Shown: positions 1-8,700, counted from the first letter of the stretch. The stretch is DNA of 34,732 nt from Spirochaetales bacterium (GCA_016935695.1 JAFGQL010000091.1:1-34732), one strand, 5' to 3'. Notes: generated by a model not told the origin, from the letters alone. Made by a program: numbers and translations.

Positions 1-1
1 A

Positions 2-73
2 GAAGAGATTGAACCTGCAGAAGAGATTGAACCTGCTGAAGAGATTGAACCTGTAGAAGAGATTGAAATACTG
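2..73 (+). repeat. 18-bp tandem repeat inside the coding sequence
   Basis: Three near-identical 18-base units (2-19, 20-37, 38-55) begin gaagagattgaacct and differ only in the last three bases. A fourth unit (56-73) keeps the first twelve bases and then diverges. The unit length is a multiple of three, so copy-number change keeps the frame and only alters the length of the acidic EEIEP tract. The array may extend left of the window. Confidence 0.85.
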
Positions 74-208
74 GAAGAAGCCGAAGCAGACGATTCGTTT
101 GAGGAAGTAGAAACCGTGGATGATATCCTGCCTGTCGAAACGGTAGAAGAGCTTGAGACCTTGGAACCGGAAGAAATTCCACTGGATGATTTTCTGAAGG
201 ATACATAG
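2..208 (+). CDS. C-terminal end of an acidic, Glu-rich repeat protein (5' truncated by window)
   Basis: Only the last 68 codons are in the window, read from base 2 to a TAG at 206-208. The visible part is extremely acidic. It opens with tandem six-residue units of the form EEIEP(A/V) and continues with scattered Glu, Asp, Val and Leu to the end ..DDFLKDT. There are no Cys residues, no membrane segment and no recognisable domain, so I cannot name the protein. Such acidic low-complexity tails occur on many unrelated bacterial proteins. The continuous reading frame and in-frame repeat units support real coding sequence. The function is unknown. Confidence 0.7.
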   Translation, partial: EEIEPAEEIEPAEEIEPVEEIEILEEAEADDSFEEVETVDDILPVETVEELETLEPEEIPLDDFLKDT

Positions 209-438
209 CTCCTCCAGGATTGAAATCAGAGGTCCCCGCTATGAGAGCTATGCATACCCGCGTATATGTCGTCCTTCCCGGGCGGGGTTAACATACAAGC
301 CGTGAATTCCGCGACCACCCTTCATTTGCCTCCTCAGAAAACAGACGTATTTGCTGATACTTACAGGGTTTTCCCTCTTGAACAGTATTTCGTTACGCTT
401 TAAGCTTCATGGGCATATTTCACACAAGGAGACCTGAA
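209..438 (+). other. Intergenic region with only a weak promoter candidate
   Basis: This 230-base gap separates the acidic protein from the ABC transporter. It has inverted GC-rich pieces (CCCCGC near 234 and GCGGGG near 283) but no T-tract, so I do not call a terminator. A weak sigma70-like pair lies at TTGAAC (378-383) and TAAGCT (401-406), 17 bases apart, and could drive the transporter. A ribosome-binding site AAGGAG (426-431) sits 7 bases before the ATG at 439. I see no further coding frame or RNA gene. Confidence 0.35.
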
Positions 439-1419
439 ATGAAGAAACTGTTACTCGGTATAGCTTTTATAATGGCAGCTATTTCCGGATGTCAAAAAAA
501 CAGTGACATGCTTACCGTTGGTATCTCTAAAATAGTCACTCATCCTGCACTGGACGCCATTGAACAGGCGATTCAGGACGAATTTGCCCATCAGGGAATT
601 ACCAATGTCCGTTTTGATTTACAGAACGCAAACGGAGACGTAAACACTGCTGCGACCATTGCAAACAAATTCAAGGCAGAAAAAGTGGATATCGCCGTCG
701 GTATCGCTACACCTACCGCTGTGGCTCTGGCCAACACCTTGCGGGATATTCCTGTTGTCTACGCCGCGGTAACCGATCCTGTCGGCGCCAGTCTTGTGGA
801 AAGTTTCGACAAAGGCGGAACCAATGTCACAGGTGTTTCTGATATGACACCGGTGAAAGAACAGATCATGATGCTCAACAGGATACGCCCCCTCAAAGCT
901 CTCGGCCATGTATACTCATCTGGGGAAACAAATGCCGTCATTCTTGCCGGCATGGCCAAAGAAGCATGCAGAGAGCTTGGTATCGAGTTTATCGAGGCTA
1001 CCGTAACGAACAGCTCCGAAGTTAAACAAGCCGCTCAGGCAATCATCGACAAAGTAGACGGTATGTATGTGTCAACTGATAATACCGTTGTTTCGGCTCT
1101 CGCTTCGCTAACCGATGTAGCGGTGAAAAACGGTGTCCCCATTATGTCGGCAGACCCCAGCTCTGCTGAAACATTCGATATTCTTATTGCCTGGGGTTTT
1201 GACTATTATAAAATGGGCAGGGCCACAGGACGAATGGTAAAAGAAATACTGGACGGCAAAAAAACGGAAGATATCCCGACCATGTTCATGACGGATCCAT
1301 CGGATATCGATCTTTTAGTAAACATTGATCTTGCAAGGAAGCTTGGAATTGAAATTCCTGAAGACATTATTGCAAGCGCGAATAAAATTGTAGAAAACGG
1401 GACATTGACAACAAAATAA
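439..1419 (+). CDS. ABC transporter substrate-binding lipoprotein, TrpX-like (ABC_sub_bind family)
   Basis: Predicted 326-residue extracytoplasmic lipoprotein that captures the solute for the permease and ATPase encoded next. The N-terminus MKKLLLGIAF..ISGC is a lipoprotein signal with a lipobox ending in Cys near residue 18. The mature protein shows the periplasmic-binding fold of the ABC_sub_bind (DUF534/TrpX) family: repeats of 'ADI/VDIAVGIATPTAVALA', 'VYAAVTDPVGA' and, near the C-terminus, 'ARKLGIEIPEDI'. An in-frame ATG lies 30 bases upstream at 409, but the start at 439 has AAGGAG seven bases before it and begins exactly at the signal peptide. Members act in uptake of tryptophan or related aromatic amino acids (streptococcal TrpXYZ). 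The exact substrate here is inference. Confidence 0.85.
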   Translation: MKKLLLGIAFIMAAISGCQKNSDMLTVGISKIVTHPALDAIEQAIQDEFAHQGITNVRFDLQNANGDVNTAATIANKFKAEKVDIAVGIATPTAVALANTLRDIPVVYAAVTDPVGASLVESFDKGGTNVTGVSDMTPVKEQIMMLNRIRPLKALGHVYSSGETNAVILAGMAKEACRELGIEFIEATVTNSSEVKQAAQAIIDKVDGMYVSTDNTVVSALASLTDVAVKNGVPIMSADPSSAETFDILIAWGFDYYKMGRATGRMVKEILDGKKTEDIPTMFMTDPSDIDLLVNIDLARKLGIEIPEDIIASANKIVENGTLTTK

Positions 1420-1427
1420 ACCGGCAC

Positions 1428-1464
1428 ATCAGGAGAGGAGTGTACAGTTACACTCCTCCCTGAT
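1428..1464 (+). promoter_or_regulatory. Strong intergenic hairpin between binding-protein and permease genes
   Basis: The 37 bases form a near-perfect stem: ATCAGG pairs with CCTGAT (1428-1433 with 1459-1464) and GAGGAGTGTA pairs with TACACTCCTC (1435-1444 with 1449-1458), with one bulged A at 1434 and a CAGT loop. No T-run follows, so it is unlikely to be a full terminator. A hairpin here, just after the binding-protein stop codon, is a known way to protect the upstream mRNA from 3' exonucleases and keep the binding protein in excess over the membrane parts. Confidence 0.7.
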
Positions 1465-1507
1465 ATATGGTGCTTACACTTTTCATACGATTACTGGAGG
1501 GACTGCC

Positions 1508-2413
1508 ATGATTGAAGGCATTTTTGTTGAAGGACTTGTATACGGCATGATGGTCCTGGGCGTGTTCATCACCTTCCGCATTCTGGATTTCCCTGACCTT
1601 ACCGTCGACGGATCATTTCCCCTCGGCGCAGCTATCTTTGCAAGCATGGCAACTTCCGGATTTCCTGTTCTGTTCGCTGTCTTCGTTTCATTCTTGGGCG
1701 GTGTCCTTTGCGGGGCAATTACCGCGCTTATACATAATAAATTGAAAGTCCCCAGTCTTCTGGCTGGAATTCTTACCATGACCATGCTCTATTCCGTTAA
1801 TATTCGTGTGCTGGGCAATAAGGCTAATCTTCCTCTTTTGGGAACCGAAACGTCGCTCACACGTGTAGTGGATTTTGCACAGCGAATTTTCGGTACTGGT
1901 ATTTCCGAGTCATGGATAATTTTAGTGTTTTTCATTTTACTTACCGCCGGAATCAAAATAATTCTTGATCTTTTCTTCCATACCGATGTAGGCCTCACTC
2001 TTGGCGCGCTGGGAAGCAATGAACAGATGGTTGTCTCCCAGGGAGTAAACCCGGAAATCCTTAAAATGACCGGGGTCGGATTATCCAACGGGATTGTTGC
2101 CTTGTCCGGTGCTTTTGCCGCCCAGTATCAGGGCTTCGCAGATGTAAGTCTCGGTCAGGGAATAGTCATAACCGGGCTCGCCTCTGTTATGATCGGCGAG
2201 TTCATTATCCATTCCAACAGGATTGAACTTTTGACCCTCAGGGTAATACTGGGTTCTCTTGTCTTCAAAGGCATCATGTATCTGGGCAGGTATTATGGAT
2301 ATTACATAAATTTGACACCTAATGATCTCAAGCTCATTACCGGGCTCATGATCATATTATCGCTGTTTCTTACAAAATGGCAAAAAGCCCAACGCACTGA
2401 GAGGAATATATGA
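1508..2413 (+). CDS. ABC transporter permease, TrpY-like (BPD_transp_2 family)
   Basis: A 301-residue integral inner-membrane protein forming the translocation pore. It is rich in hydrophobic segments (about eight to nine predicted), starting with 'GLVYGMMVLGVFITFRILDF', where FRILDFPDLTVDGSF is the typical opening of TrpY-like permeases related to branched-chain amino-acid permeases. A conserved 'TLGALGSNEQMVVSQGVN' loop before 'GVGLSNGIVALSGAFAAQYQG' is likely the coupling region for the ATPase. GGAGG lies about seven bases before the ATG. The stop TGA overlaps the next gene's start (ATGA at 2410-2413), so translation of permease and ATPase is probably coupled. Confidence 0.88.
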   Translation: MIEGIFVEGLVYGMMVLGVFITFRILDFPDLTVDGSFPLGAAIFASMATSGFPVLFAVFVSFLGGVLCGAITALIHNKLKVPSLLAGILTMTMLYSVNIRVLGNKANLPLLGTETSLTRVVDFAQRIFGTGISESWIILVFFILLTAGIKIILDLFFHTDVGLTLGALGSNEQMVVSQGVNPEILKMTGVGLSNGIVALSGAFAAQYQGFADVSLGQGIVITGLASVMIGEFIIHSNRIELLTLRVILGSLVFKGIMYLGRYYGYYINLTPNDLKLITGLMIILSLFLTKWQKAQRTERNI

Positions 2414-3204
2414 TTCGCATAGATTCTATTCATAAAACCTTCTATAAGGGCACGGTGAATGAAAATCATGTAATAAAAAACCTTAGCCTGACGGTCAATA
2501 AAGGTGATTTTATTACCGTTATAGGATCGAATGGCGCGGGAAAAACCACCCTCCTTAACCTTATTTCTGGAAATCTCTTCCCGGATGAAGGTCATATTTT
2601 TATCGAAGATCTTGATGTAACGAAAGTACCTGAATACAAACGCGCCCGTTATATCGGCCGGATTTTCCAAAACCCTCTTATGGGAACTGCCGGAAACATG
2701 ACGCTGGAAGACAACATGGTTATTTGTCATAAAAAAGGATTCAAACCATTAAAAATAAGTTTGAACGCTTCTTTACGGGAAACTTTCCAGGAAAAACTTA
2801 AAATACTCGGTATGGGTCTGGAAAACCGGCTGAAGGACAATGTCGGTCTTCTTTCCGGCGGACAAAGACAAGCCTTGACCCTGCTAATGATGGTACTGTC
2901 ACAACCGTCACTTGTTCTGCTCGACGAACACACCGCGGCTCTTGATCCTAAAAACGCTTCTCTGGTTTTGGATCTGACTAATAAGTTTGTCCGGGAATTC
3001 GGCCTCACTACCATGATGATCACGCATAATATGCACCACGCGATTTCATACGGAAACCGCCTTTTGATGATGGATGATGGCGAAATCATTCTGGATGTTA
3101 TTGGCGAGGAGAAAAGCAGACTTACTGTAGATAAGCTAGTTGCAAAATTTCATGAAATTAAAAAGCGGGACTTCGAAAGTGATGAAGTACGTTTAGCGGA
3201 ATAG
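2410..3204 (+). CDS. ABC transporter ATP-binding protein, TrpZ-like
   Basis: A 264-residue cytoplasmic ATPase that powers the importer. Walker A GSNGAGKTT lies near residues 38-46, the Q-loop is at 'RIFQNP', the signature is LSGGQRQAL, Walker B is 'LVLLDEHTAALDP' and the switch His is in 'MMITHNMHH'. All catalytic elements are intact. The start overlaps the permease stop by four bases, and the ORF ends one base before the next ATG at 3206. The three transporter genes and the following phosphomutase therefore look co-transcribed. Substrate assignment (tryptophan or another aromatic compound) rests on family resemblance only. Confidence 0.9.
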   Translation: MIRIDSIHKTFYKGTVNENHVIKNLSLTVNKGDFITVIGSNGAGKTTLLNLISGNLFPDEGHIFIEDLDVTKVPEYKRARYIGRIFQNPLMGTAGNMTLEDNMVICHKKGFKPLKISLNASLRETFQEKLKILGMGLENRLKDNVGLLSGGQRQALTLLMMVLSQPSLVLLDEHTAALDPKNASLVLDLTNKFVREFGLTTMMITHNMHHAISYGNRLLMMDDGEIILDVIGEEKSRLTVDKLVAKFHEIKKRDFESDEVRLAE

Positions 3205-3205
3205 C

Positions 3206-5002
3206 ATGGAAACATTTTCAACGTTCAACAATGTATTCAGAAACCTGATTCTGTCCGCCTCCGGGTTCAGAATGGTTTTTTCCGATGATGAAGAATCTCC
3301 GTCACCTGATGTATCGACTGATAAATTGCTGGTCTGTGCGTGTATTGCACAGGCATTCGCGGAATATTATGTCACTGTTTCTTCTCAAACACTGCTTTTA
3401 GCCACGGATGCCCGCCCCACAGGAAAAGTGTTGGCTTTGACAACCTCACAGATCATGAGGAAACACGGTATTCAAGTTTCCTATATCGGGATCGCCAGCG
3501 CGCCGGAAGCCATGTGTTTTGCTGCAAAAGATCCTTCTTTAGGCGGTTTCTGCTATATTTCTGCTTCCCATAATCCCATCGGGCACAACGGATTCAAATT
3601 CGGCCTTGATGATGGAGGAGTCCTCGACGGAAGCAAGATTTCCCCCATTATTCAAAGAATACGCGATCTTTCAAAAAGCGAATCAGCTCTTACGACACTG
3701 GCAAGGGAGCTCCATGATACAGCAACAGCAGGAATGATCATTCACAGCGAAGATCCTGCAGGAAAACAAAAAGCCCTCTCCTTGTATGAATCCTTTCTCG
3801 TGGAAACGGCATTTCCTGATGACAACGGAATTCTGGATACATTCAGATCTTCCCTTCACCAGGAACCTATCGGAATTATCGGCGAGCTGAACGGCAGCGC
3901 GAGAAGCGTATCAGCCGATCCGTCTTTTTTTAAAAACATGTCCATCCGTGCCCGTTTCTATAATGACACACCGGGAGCTGTCGTACATCCTATTGTTCCT
4001 GAAGGTGAGAATCTTTACCTGTGCAGGCAGCTCCTCAAAGAAAACTACGACACGGATCCCTGTTTTTCATTGGGCTATGTCCCCGATAATGACGGCGACC
4101 GCGGCAACATTGTTTACATGCATCCTGAAAGTGGAAAGGCTCATATTCTGAAAGCCCAGGAAGTGTTTGCCGTATCTGTACTGTCCGAACTGCTTTTCAT
4201 TAAGTATCTTGAGCAAAACCATCGTATTGCATCTGAGCCCACCGCTGTAGTTGTAAACGGTCCTACATCCATGCGTATAGATGATATTGCCGCGACGTTG
4301 GGAGCACGTGTATTTCGGGCTGAAGTCGGCGAGGCAAATGTAGTGCAGCTGGCGAAAGAAAAAGCAAAAGAAGGCTTCCGCATTAGGATACTTGGTGAAG
4401 GGTCTAACGGCGGGAACATTACTTTTCCAGCTGCGGTACGCGACCCTTTGAATACCATAATGTCCTTTGTAAAGCTGCTGCGTCTTAAAGGGGATTATCG
4501 TCATAAGGGATTATTTGAGACCTGGTGCGAATTACGCGGCATGCCTTACCGGAAAGCCTTTGGTGTCCATGATGTGCTTTCTACCCTTCCTGCGTACACG
4601 ACAACCGACGCATTCTCGGAGCTCGCAAAAATGCAGATTAATACTACCGATCATGGGCTTTTAAAACAAAGATACGAAAAATTATTGATCGAATCAGTGA
4701 AGCCTTTCCCGGACGTTCTTTACCGTGAATTTGGTGCTCTTCATTATGAGTTCATTAATTATGAAGGGACCTGCACACGCAGAGGTGCAGGAAACAGAAC
4801 AAACGAACAACGGGGCGGATTCAAAATTCTCATTAAACAGGGTGCGCCTTCCGGAAAAGCCATAGCCTATGTCTGGATGAGGGGCTCAGGTACAGAGCCT
4901 GTTTTCAGAGTCATGGCCGATGTTGCATCTGCGAAACCGGAACTGGATCACGAGCTTCTGTTATGGCACCGTGATCTTATCGCCCGCGCAGATAAAGGGT
5001 AA
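3206..5002 (+). CDS. Phosphoglucomutase/phosphomannomutase family alpha-phosphohexomutase
   Basis: A 598-residue cytoplasmic enzyme that interconverts hexose 1- and 6-phosphates through a phosphoserine. All four signature loops are visible: the catalytic serine loop SASHNP (Ser121), the metal-binding DNDGDR (294-299), the sugar-specificity loop GEGSNGG near residue 397, and the phosphate-binding loop RGSGTEP near residue 558. It is longer than the usual 450-550 residues, with extra sequence between domains 1 and 2 and in the C-terminal third. The ATG follows the transporter ATPase stop after one base, with no clear ribosome-binding site, so it probably depends on translational coupling. Glucose versus mannose preference cannot be read from the sequence. 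Confidence 0.88.
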   Translation: METFSTFNNVFRNLILSASGFRMVFSDDEESPSPDVSTDKLLVCACIAQAFAEYYVTVSSQTLLLATDARPTGKVLALTTSQIMRKHGIQVSYIGIASAPEAMCFAAKDPSLGGFCYISASHNPIGHNGFKFGLDDGGVLDGSKISPIIQRIRDLSKSESALTTLARELHDTATAGMIIHSEDPAGKQKALSLYESFLVETAFPDDNGILDTFRSSLHQEPIGIIGELNGSARSVSADPSFFKNMSIRARFYNDTPGAVVHPIVPEGENLYLCRQLLKENYDTDPCFSLGYVPDNDGDRGNIVYMHPESGKAHILKAQEVFAVSVLSELLFIKYLEQNHRIASEPTAVVVNGPTSMRIDDIAATLGARVFRAEVGEANVVQLAKEKAKEGFRIRILGEGSNGGNITFPAAVRDPLNTIMSFVKLLRLKGDYRHKGLFETWCELRGMPYRKAFGVHDVLSTLPAYTTTDAFSELAKMQINTTDHGLLKQRYEKLLIESVKPFPDVLYREFGALHYEFINYEGTCTRRGAGNRTNEQRGGFKILIKQGAPSGKAIAYVWMRGSGTEPVFRVMADVASAKPELDHELLLWHRDLIARADKG

Positions 5003-5024
5003 GTAAAATGGAGGTTTTTTCATT

Positions 5025-5735
5025 TTGAGTATTCACCTGGAAGCAAAAAAAGGCGATATCGCACCACGAGTGATTTTACCTGGAGACCCTCTACGCGCGG
5101 AATATATCGCAAAACGGTTCTTAAAAGACACTGTCTGTTACAACAGGGTAAGAGGCATGCTGGGTTTTACCGGCACCTATAACGGCGTACCCGTGTCGGT
5201 ACAGGGGTCGGGTATGGGATTACCAAGTCTCTCTATTTATGTGCATGAACTACTACATGAATATGGTGTGACCAGTATTCTGCGCGCGGGAAGCTGCGGA
5301 GCCTTGTCGGAGAAGCTGAAGCCCTATGACATAGTACTTGCCCAATCTGCGTCTACCGATTCCGCCATGAACAGGATTCGGTTTTCGGGAATGGATTTCG
5401 CTCCCTGTGCCGACTTTGGTTTATTACAGAGTGCATTTGAAGTCTGTAACGAAAATGGTGTTATACCCTATGTTGGCAGCGTTTTTTCTACTGATTCCTT
5501 CTATCACCCTGTCAGGGACAACTGGAAGTTGTGGGCGGAATACGGGACACTGGCCATCGAAATGGAATCCAGTGCCCTGTATACCTTATGCGCCCGTCAT
5601 CACGTTTCCTCACTTTCTGTATTGACAGTAAGCGACAGCCTGGTGACCGGAGAATCGACAAGCAGTATTGAACGGGAACGATCTTTTGACCGTATGGCAC
5701 ACATCTGTCTTGAGACCTGCACAAAAACGGTATAG
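5025..5735 (+). CDS. deoD: Purine nucleoside phosphorylase, DeoD type
   Basis: A 236-residue cytoplasmic enzyme of purine salvage that splits purine (deoxy)nucleosides with phosphate to free base and (deoxy)ribose 1-phosphate. The N-terminal 'GDIAPRVILPGDPLRA' is the phosphate and nucleoside signature of the hexameric DeoD family. 'GSGMGLPSLSIY', 'RAGSCGAL', the purine-contacting 'MESSALYTL' and 'SDSLVTGE' (Asp in the general-acid position) follow in order, and the length is typical. The start is TTG at 5025 with GGAGG at 5010-5014. An ATG at 5008 in another frame hits a stop within seven codons. It follows the phosphomutase by 22 bases, so ribose- and hexose-phosphate metabolism may be co-expressed. 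It converges with trpS after nine bases. Confidence 0.93.
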   Translation: MSIHLEAKKGDIAPRVILPGDPLRAEYIAKRFLKDTVCYNRVRGMLGFTGTYNGVPVSVQGSGMGLPSLSIYVHELLHEYGVTSILRAGSCGALSEKLKPYDIVLAQSASTDSAMNRIRFSGMDFAPCADFGLLQSAFEVCNENGVIPYVGSVFSTDSFYHPVRDNWKLWAEYGTLAIEMESSALYTLCARHHVSSLSVLTVSDSLVTGESTSSIERERSFDRMAHICLETCTKTV

Positions 5736-5744
5736 ACCCTGTCC

Positions 5745-6743
5745 TTAGTACAGTCCTGTGGCTTCCCGTATTCTCCTTACGGTCTCCCTGGCAATGGGCC
5801 TTGCCTTCTCTGCTCCTGCTGCAAGAATGTCATCCAGTTTTTTAGTATCCTCAATATAGCTTTGATACACATCCCTCATCGGCGCCAACATCTCATCCAT
5901 TGCTTCAAATAGCAATTGTTTTGCGTCTCCCCACCCCATGCCGCCGTTTCGGTAACGGGCAGCAAGTTCTTCTTGTTTCTCCTCGTCGGCAAACAGGCGG
6001 TACAGGGTAAAGACATTGCAGGTGTCCGGATCTTTTTTTTCCTCTACCGTTTGTGAATTTGTGATAATTTTCATTATCAGTTTTCTTAATTGTTTCGGCG
6101 GAAGAAACATCGGGATAGTATTCCCGTAGCTTTTGCTCATTTTCCTGCCGTCCAGCCCAGTGATTGTTTTTGTCTCTTCTGATGTAAGGGGAGCCGGAAT
6201 CACAAAGCAGTCCCGGTTGTAATGATTATTTATGCTCTGGGCTATGTCGATGGTCATTTCAAGATGCTGCACCTGATCTTTACCAACAGGAACCACATCG
6301 GCATCAAAAAGAAGAATATCAGCAGCCATAAGCACCGGATAGGTATACAATCCCATATTCACCCGGTCGTCAGGATCCCTATTGCTCTCGGTATTTGCCT
6401 GTACCATAGCTTTATACGCATGAGCACGGTTCATAAGACCTTTCGGTGTAAAAGCCATCAGTGCCGTAGAAAGTTCAAAGGTCTCCGGCAATGCAGACTG
6501 ACGGTAAAAAAGTACTTTATCCGGATCCAATCCGCACGCAAGCCAGGTTGCAGCAACCTCGTATATCATGCGTCGAAGCTCCTGCGGATTCTTCATGGAA
6601 TTAAGTGCGTGGTAATCGGCGATAAAATACCGTGCCTCGTAGCGTTGCGCCAGCTTCAGCGCCGGCTGAATGGCGCCGAAATAATTACCTATGTGGGGGA
6701 CTCCCGTCGGTTTAATACCGGTTAACGAAACCTGTTTAGACAT
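5745..6743 (-). CDS. trpS: Tryptophanyl-tRNA synthetase
   Basis: A 332-residue class I aminoacyl-tRNA synthetase that charges tRNA-Trp. The HIGH-type motif is HIGN (residues 17-20) and the second signature is KMSKS (201-205). 'YTYPVLMAADILLF' and 'VPVGKDQVQHLEMTIDIA' are diagnostic of bacterial TrpRS. Length is normal. The start ATG has GGAGAG a few bases upstream, and only 12 bases separate it from the leuA stop, so trpS sits in the leuA operon behind the leucine attenuator. That placement is unusual: trpS expression would follow the leader-peptide decision unless an internal promoter exists. Confidence 0.95.
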   Translation of the reverse strand: MSKQVSLTGIKPTGVPHIGNYFGAIQPALKLAQRYEARYFIADYHALNSMKNPQELRRMIYEVAATWLACGLDPDKVLFYRQSALPETFELSTALMAFTPKGLMNRAHAYKAMVQANTESNRDPDDRVNMGLYTYPVLMAADILLFDADVVPVGKDQVQHLEMTIDIAQSINNHYNRDCFVIPAPLTSEETKTITGLDGRKMSKSYGNTIPMFLPPKQLRKLIMKIITNSQTVEEKKDPDTCNVFTLYRLFADEEKQEELAARYRNGGMGWGDAKQLLFEAMDEMLAPMRDVYQSYIEDTKKLDDILAAGAEKARPIARETVRRIREATGLY

Positions 6744-6755
6744 TATACTCTCCGC

Positions 6756-8447
6756 TTATTTTTTTCCCGATTGACGGTACCCTACATTATATGCGCTTAT
6801 CAGTGCAAGTATTCCCGCAGTGGTAATGTCACTATGCTGGCCCGCACCCCATGAAACGCATTCAGAAGAAGTTTTTATTCCTACATACGCGACTGCGTCA
6901 GTGTTAGAACCTTCTCCCAATGATTGCTCATGAAAATCAATGATATCAAAGCTGTTCCAGCCTACGGTTTTCATTGCGGCTACAAAAGCGCTTATCGGGC
7001 CGTTTCCACTCCCTTTAAGGGTAAGTTCTTTTCCGTTGTAAATTACATTCGCAGTGCAAACAACCTCTGTCGCATTACCATCTTCGGGTTGGGTAGCATA
7101 GCTTATAAGTGCAAGAGGCTCTTTTACACTCAGAAAATGATTCTTGAAAATATCGAGTATTTCTTTTGAGTCCAGTTCCCTTCCAAGATTATCACTTATC
7201 TCGTTGACAATTTTCCCAATAACCGGATGCATCAATTTAGGGAGTTCATAACCATATTTCGCCTGAAGAACATAGGCAACGCCACCTTTACCGCTCTGAC
7301 TGTTTATCCTTATGATTGCCTCATAACTGCGGCCGATATCCTTTGGGTCAATAGGCAGATACGGAACCCTCCACTCGGTATCCTTGTTTCCGGAAGCATT
7401 CATCCTGTCCAGACCTTTTTTGATCGCGTCCTGATGAGATCCGGAAAAAGCTGTGAATACCAATTCGCCGGCATAGGGATGCCGAGGCGGTATTCTCATT
7501 GCGGTACAACGCTCGTAAATCTCCTGAATCGCGGGAAGGTCAAAGACATCCAGCTCGGGATCAATCCCTCTTGAAAACATATTCAAGGCAACAGTTATAA
7601 TATCAAGGTTTCCTGTCCTTTCACCGTTTCCAAACAGTGTTCCTTCCACCCTGTCCGCGCCTGCAAGAAGACCAAGTTCCGTCGCGGCGATACCGGTTCC
7701 CCGGTCATTATGTGTATGAAGACTGACAACTACACTTTCCCTGTCCCCAATATGACGGCAGAAATATTCTACCTGATCAGCATGTATGTTCGGAGTTGAT
7801 TCCTCAACAGTAGCCGGCAGATTGAATATGATGACAGGTGACACATTCTTCGGAAGCTCACCGTCACGCCACGCCTCCCTTACTGCCTGACAGACCTCCA
7901 CGGAGTAATCTATCTCTGTGCTCGAAAAGCTTTCAGGTGAATATTCAAGCTGTAATTGAGTGTCGGGAAGTTCATGTAAGAGGGATTTTATCAGTTTGAC
8001 ACCGTCGATAGCGATATTTTTAATGGCGTCTTTCGACAGATTAAAGGTGATATCCCGCTGAAGAGGTGATGTAGAATTGTAAACATGAACAATTGCTTTT
8101 TTCGCGCCTTTGAGCGACTCGAATGTCCGGCGGATCAAGTGCTCTCTTGCCTGGGTGAGTACCTGGAGATAGACATCATCGGGTACAAGATTTTCTTCTA
8201 TGAGGGTCCTCAAAAAATCAAATTCAATCTGGGAAGCAGAAGGAAAGCCGATTTCTATTTCTTTGAAACCCATATTTACAAGAAGCTGGAAATATTCCTT
8301 TTTCTCCTGGATATTCATTGGAACGGCCAAAGCCTGGTTTCCGTCCCGGAGATCAACGCTGCACCATCTTGGCGCTTTTTTTAAGACATTATCCGGCCAG
8401 GTCCTTTCTTTTAATTGTATTTTTGGAAAATCTTTATACTTTGCCAT
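6756..8447 (-). CDS. leuA: 2-isopropylmalate synthase (long form)
   Basis: A 563-residue enzyme of the first committed step of leucine synthesis, condensing acetyl-CoA with 2-oxoisovalerate. The catalytic TIM barrel carries DLRDGNQ (residues 32-38, with metal and substrate residues Arg34/Asp35), the metal-binding HTHNDRG, and GNGERTGN. The C-terminal 'GKELTLKGSGNGPISAF' and 'EGSNTDAVAYVGI' belong to the LeuA regulatory (leucine-binding) domain, so allosteric feedback is expected as well as attenuation. The length fits the type 2 LeuA of about 560 residues. Start: ATG at 8447 with AAGGAGAG just upstream. It is the first structural gene after the leader; no other leu or ilv genes are in the window. 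Confidence 0.94.
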   Translation of the reverse strand: MAKYKDFPKIQLKERTWPDNVLKKAPRWCSVDLRDGNQALAVPMNIQEKKEYFQLLVNMGFKEIEIGFPSASQIEFDFLRTLIEENLVPDDVYLQVLTQAREHLIRRTFESLKGAKKAIVHVYNSTSPLQRDITFNLSKDAIKNIAIDGVKLIKSLLHELPDTQLQLEYSPESFSSTEIDYSVEVCQAVREAWRDGELPKNVSPVIIFNLPATVEESTPNIHADQVEYFCRHIGDRESVVVSLHTHNDRGTGIAATELGLLAGADRVEGTLFGNGERTGNLDIITVALNMFSRGIDPELDVFDLPAIQEIYERCTAMRIPPRHPYAGELVFTAFSGSHQDAIKKGLDRMNASGNKDTEWRVPYLPIDPKDIGRSYEAIIRINSQSGKGGVAYVLQAKYGYELPKLMHPVIGKIVNEISDNLGRELDSKEILDIFKNHFLSVKEPLALISYATQPEDGNATEVVCTANVIYNGKELTLKGSGNGPISAFVAAMKTVGWNSFDIIDFHEQSLGEGSNTDAVAYVGIKTSSECVSWGAGQHSDITTAGILALISAYNVGYRQSGKK

Positions 8448-8568
8448 ATTCTCTCCTTATGCTTAATAAACAAATAATGCTGTATCATATGTCAGCCAGT
8501 GACCGACAATACCCTATTTTGACTGATTCCCGGAAATTTTTCTACAGCTTCTTACAAAAGGAAACGGT

Positions 8569-8606
8569 AAAAAAAAACCCGCTCCCTTCGTACTGAAGGC
8601 AACGGG
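8569..8606 (-). terminator. Intrinsic terminator of the leucine attenuator
   Basis: On the minus strand the 12-base arm CCCGTTGCCTTC pairs with GAAGGGAGCGGG (one G-G mismatch, one G-U pair) around the loop AGTAC (hairpin 8578-8606). A run of nine U follows at once (8569-8577). It lies between the leader peptide and the leuA start at 8447, so it would end transcription before the structural genes. Its 5' arm can instead pair upstream with 8658-8666, which makes it conditional. Confidence 0.9.
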
Positions 8607-8700
8607 TGGTTAAACGCTACAAGCCGCTCTTTAAGCGGAGCCTGCTCCCCCAGCCTTCCCGTTACCTAGTAGCCAAGATAGAGATAGAACGAGGTTAAGG
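8598..8700 (-). promoter_or_regulatory. Leucine attenuator: competing 1:2 and 2:3 RNA pairings
   Basis: Segment 1 (8688-8700, CCTTAACCTCGTT) lies in the Leu codons and can pair with segment 2 (8654-8666, GGTAACGGGAAGG) by ten base pairs with a three-base bulge. The first nine bases of segment 2, GGTAACGGG (8658-8666), can instead pair with segment 3, CCCGTTGCC (8598-8606), by nine base pairs including one G-U. Segment 3 is also the 5' arm of the terminator. A ribosome held on the Leu codons would cover segment 1, free segment 2 and block the terminator. A further 5-bp hairpin (8624-8638) holds the leader stop codon in its loop. Pairing was done by hand. Confidence 0.82.

Noticed and set aside
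209-438. Terminator of the first gene from CCCCGC/GCGGGG
   Set aside because: The arms are about 45 bases apart and no T-run follows.
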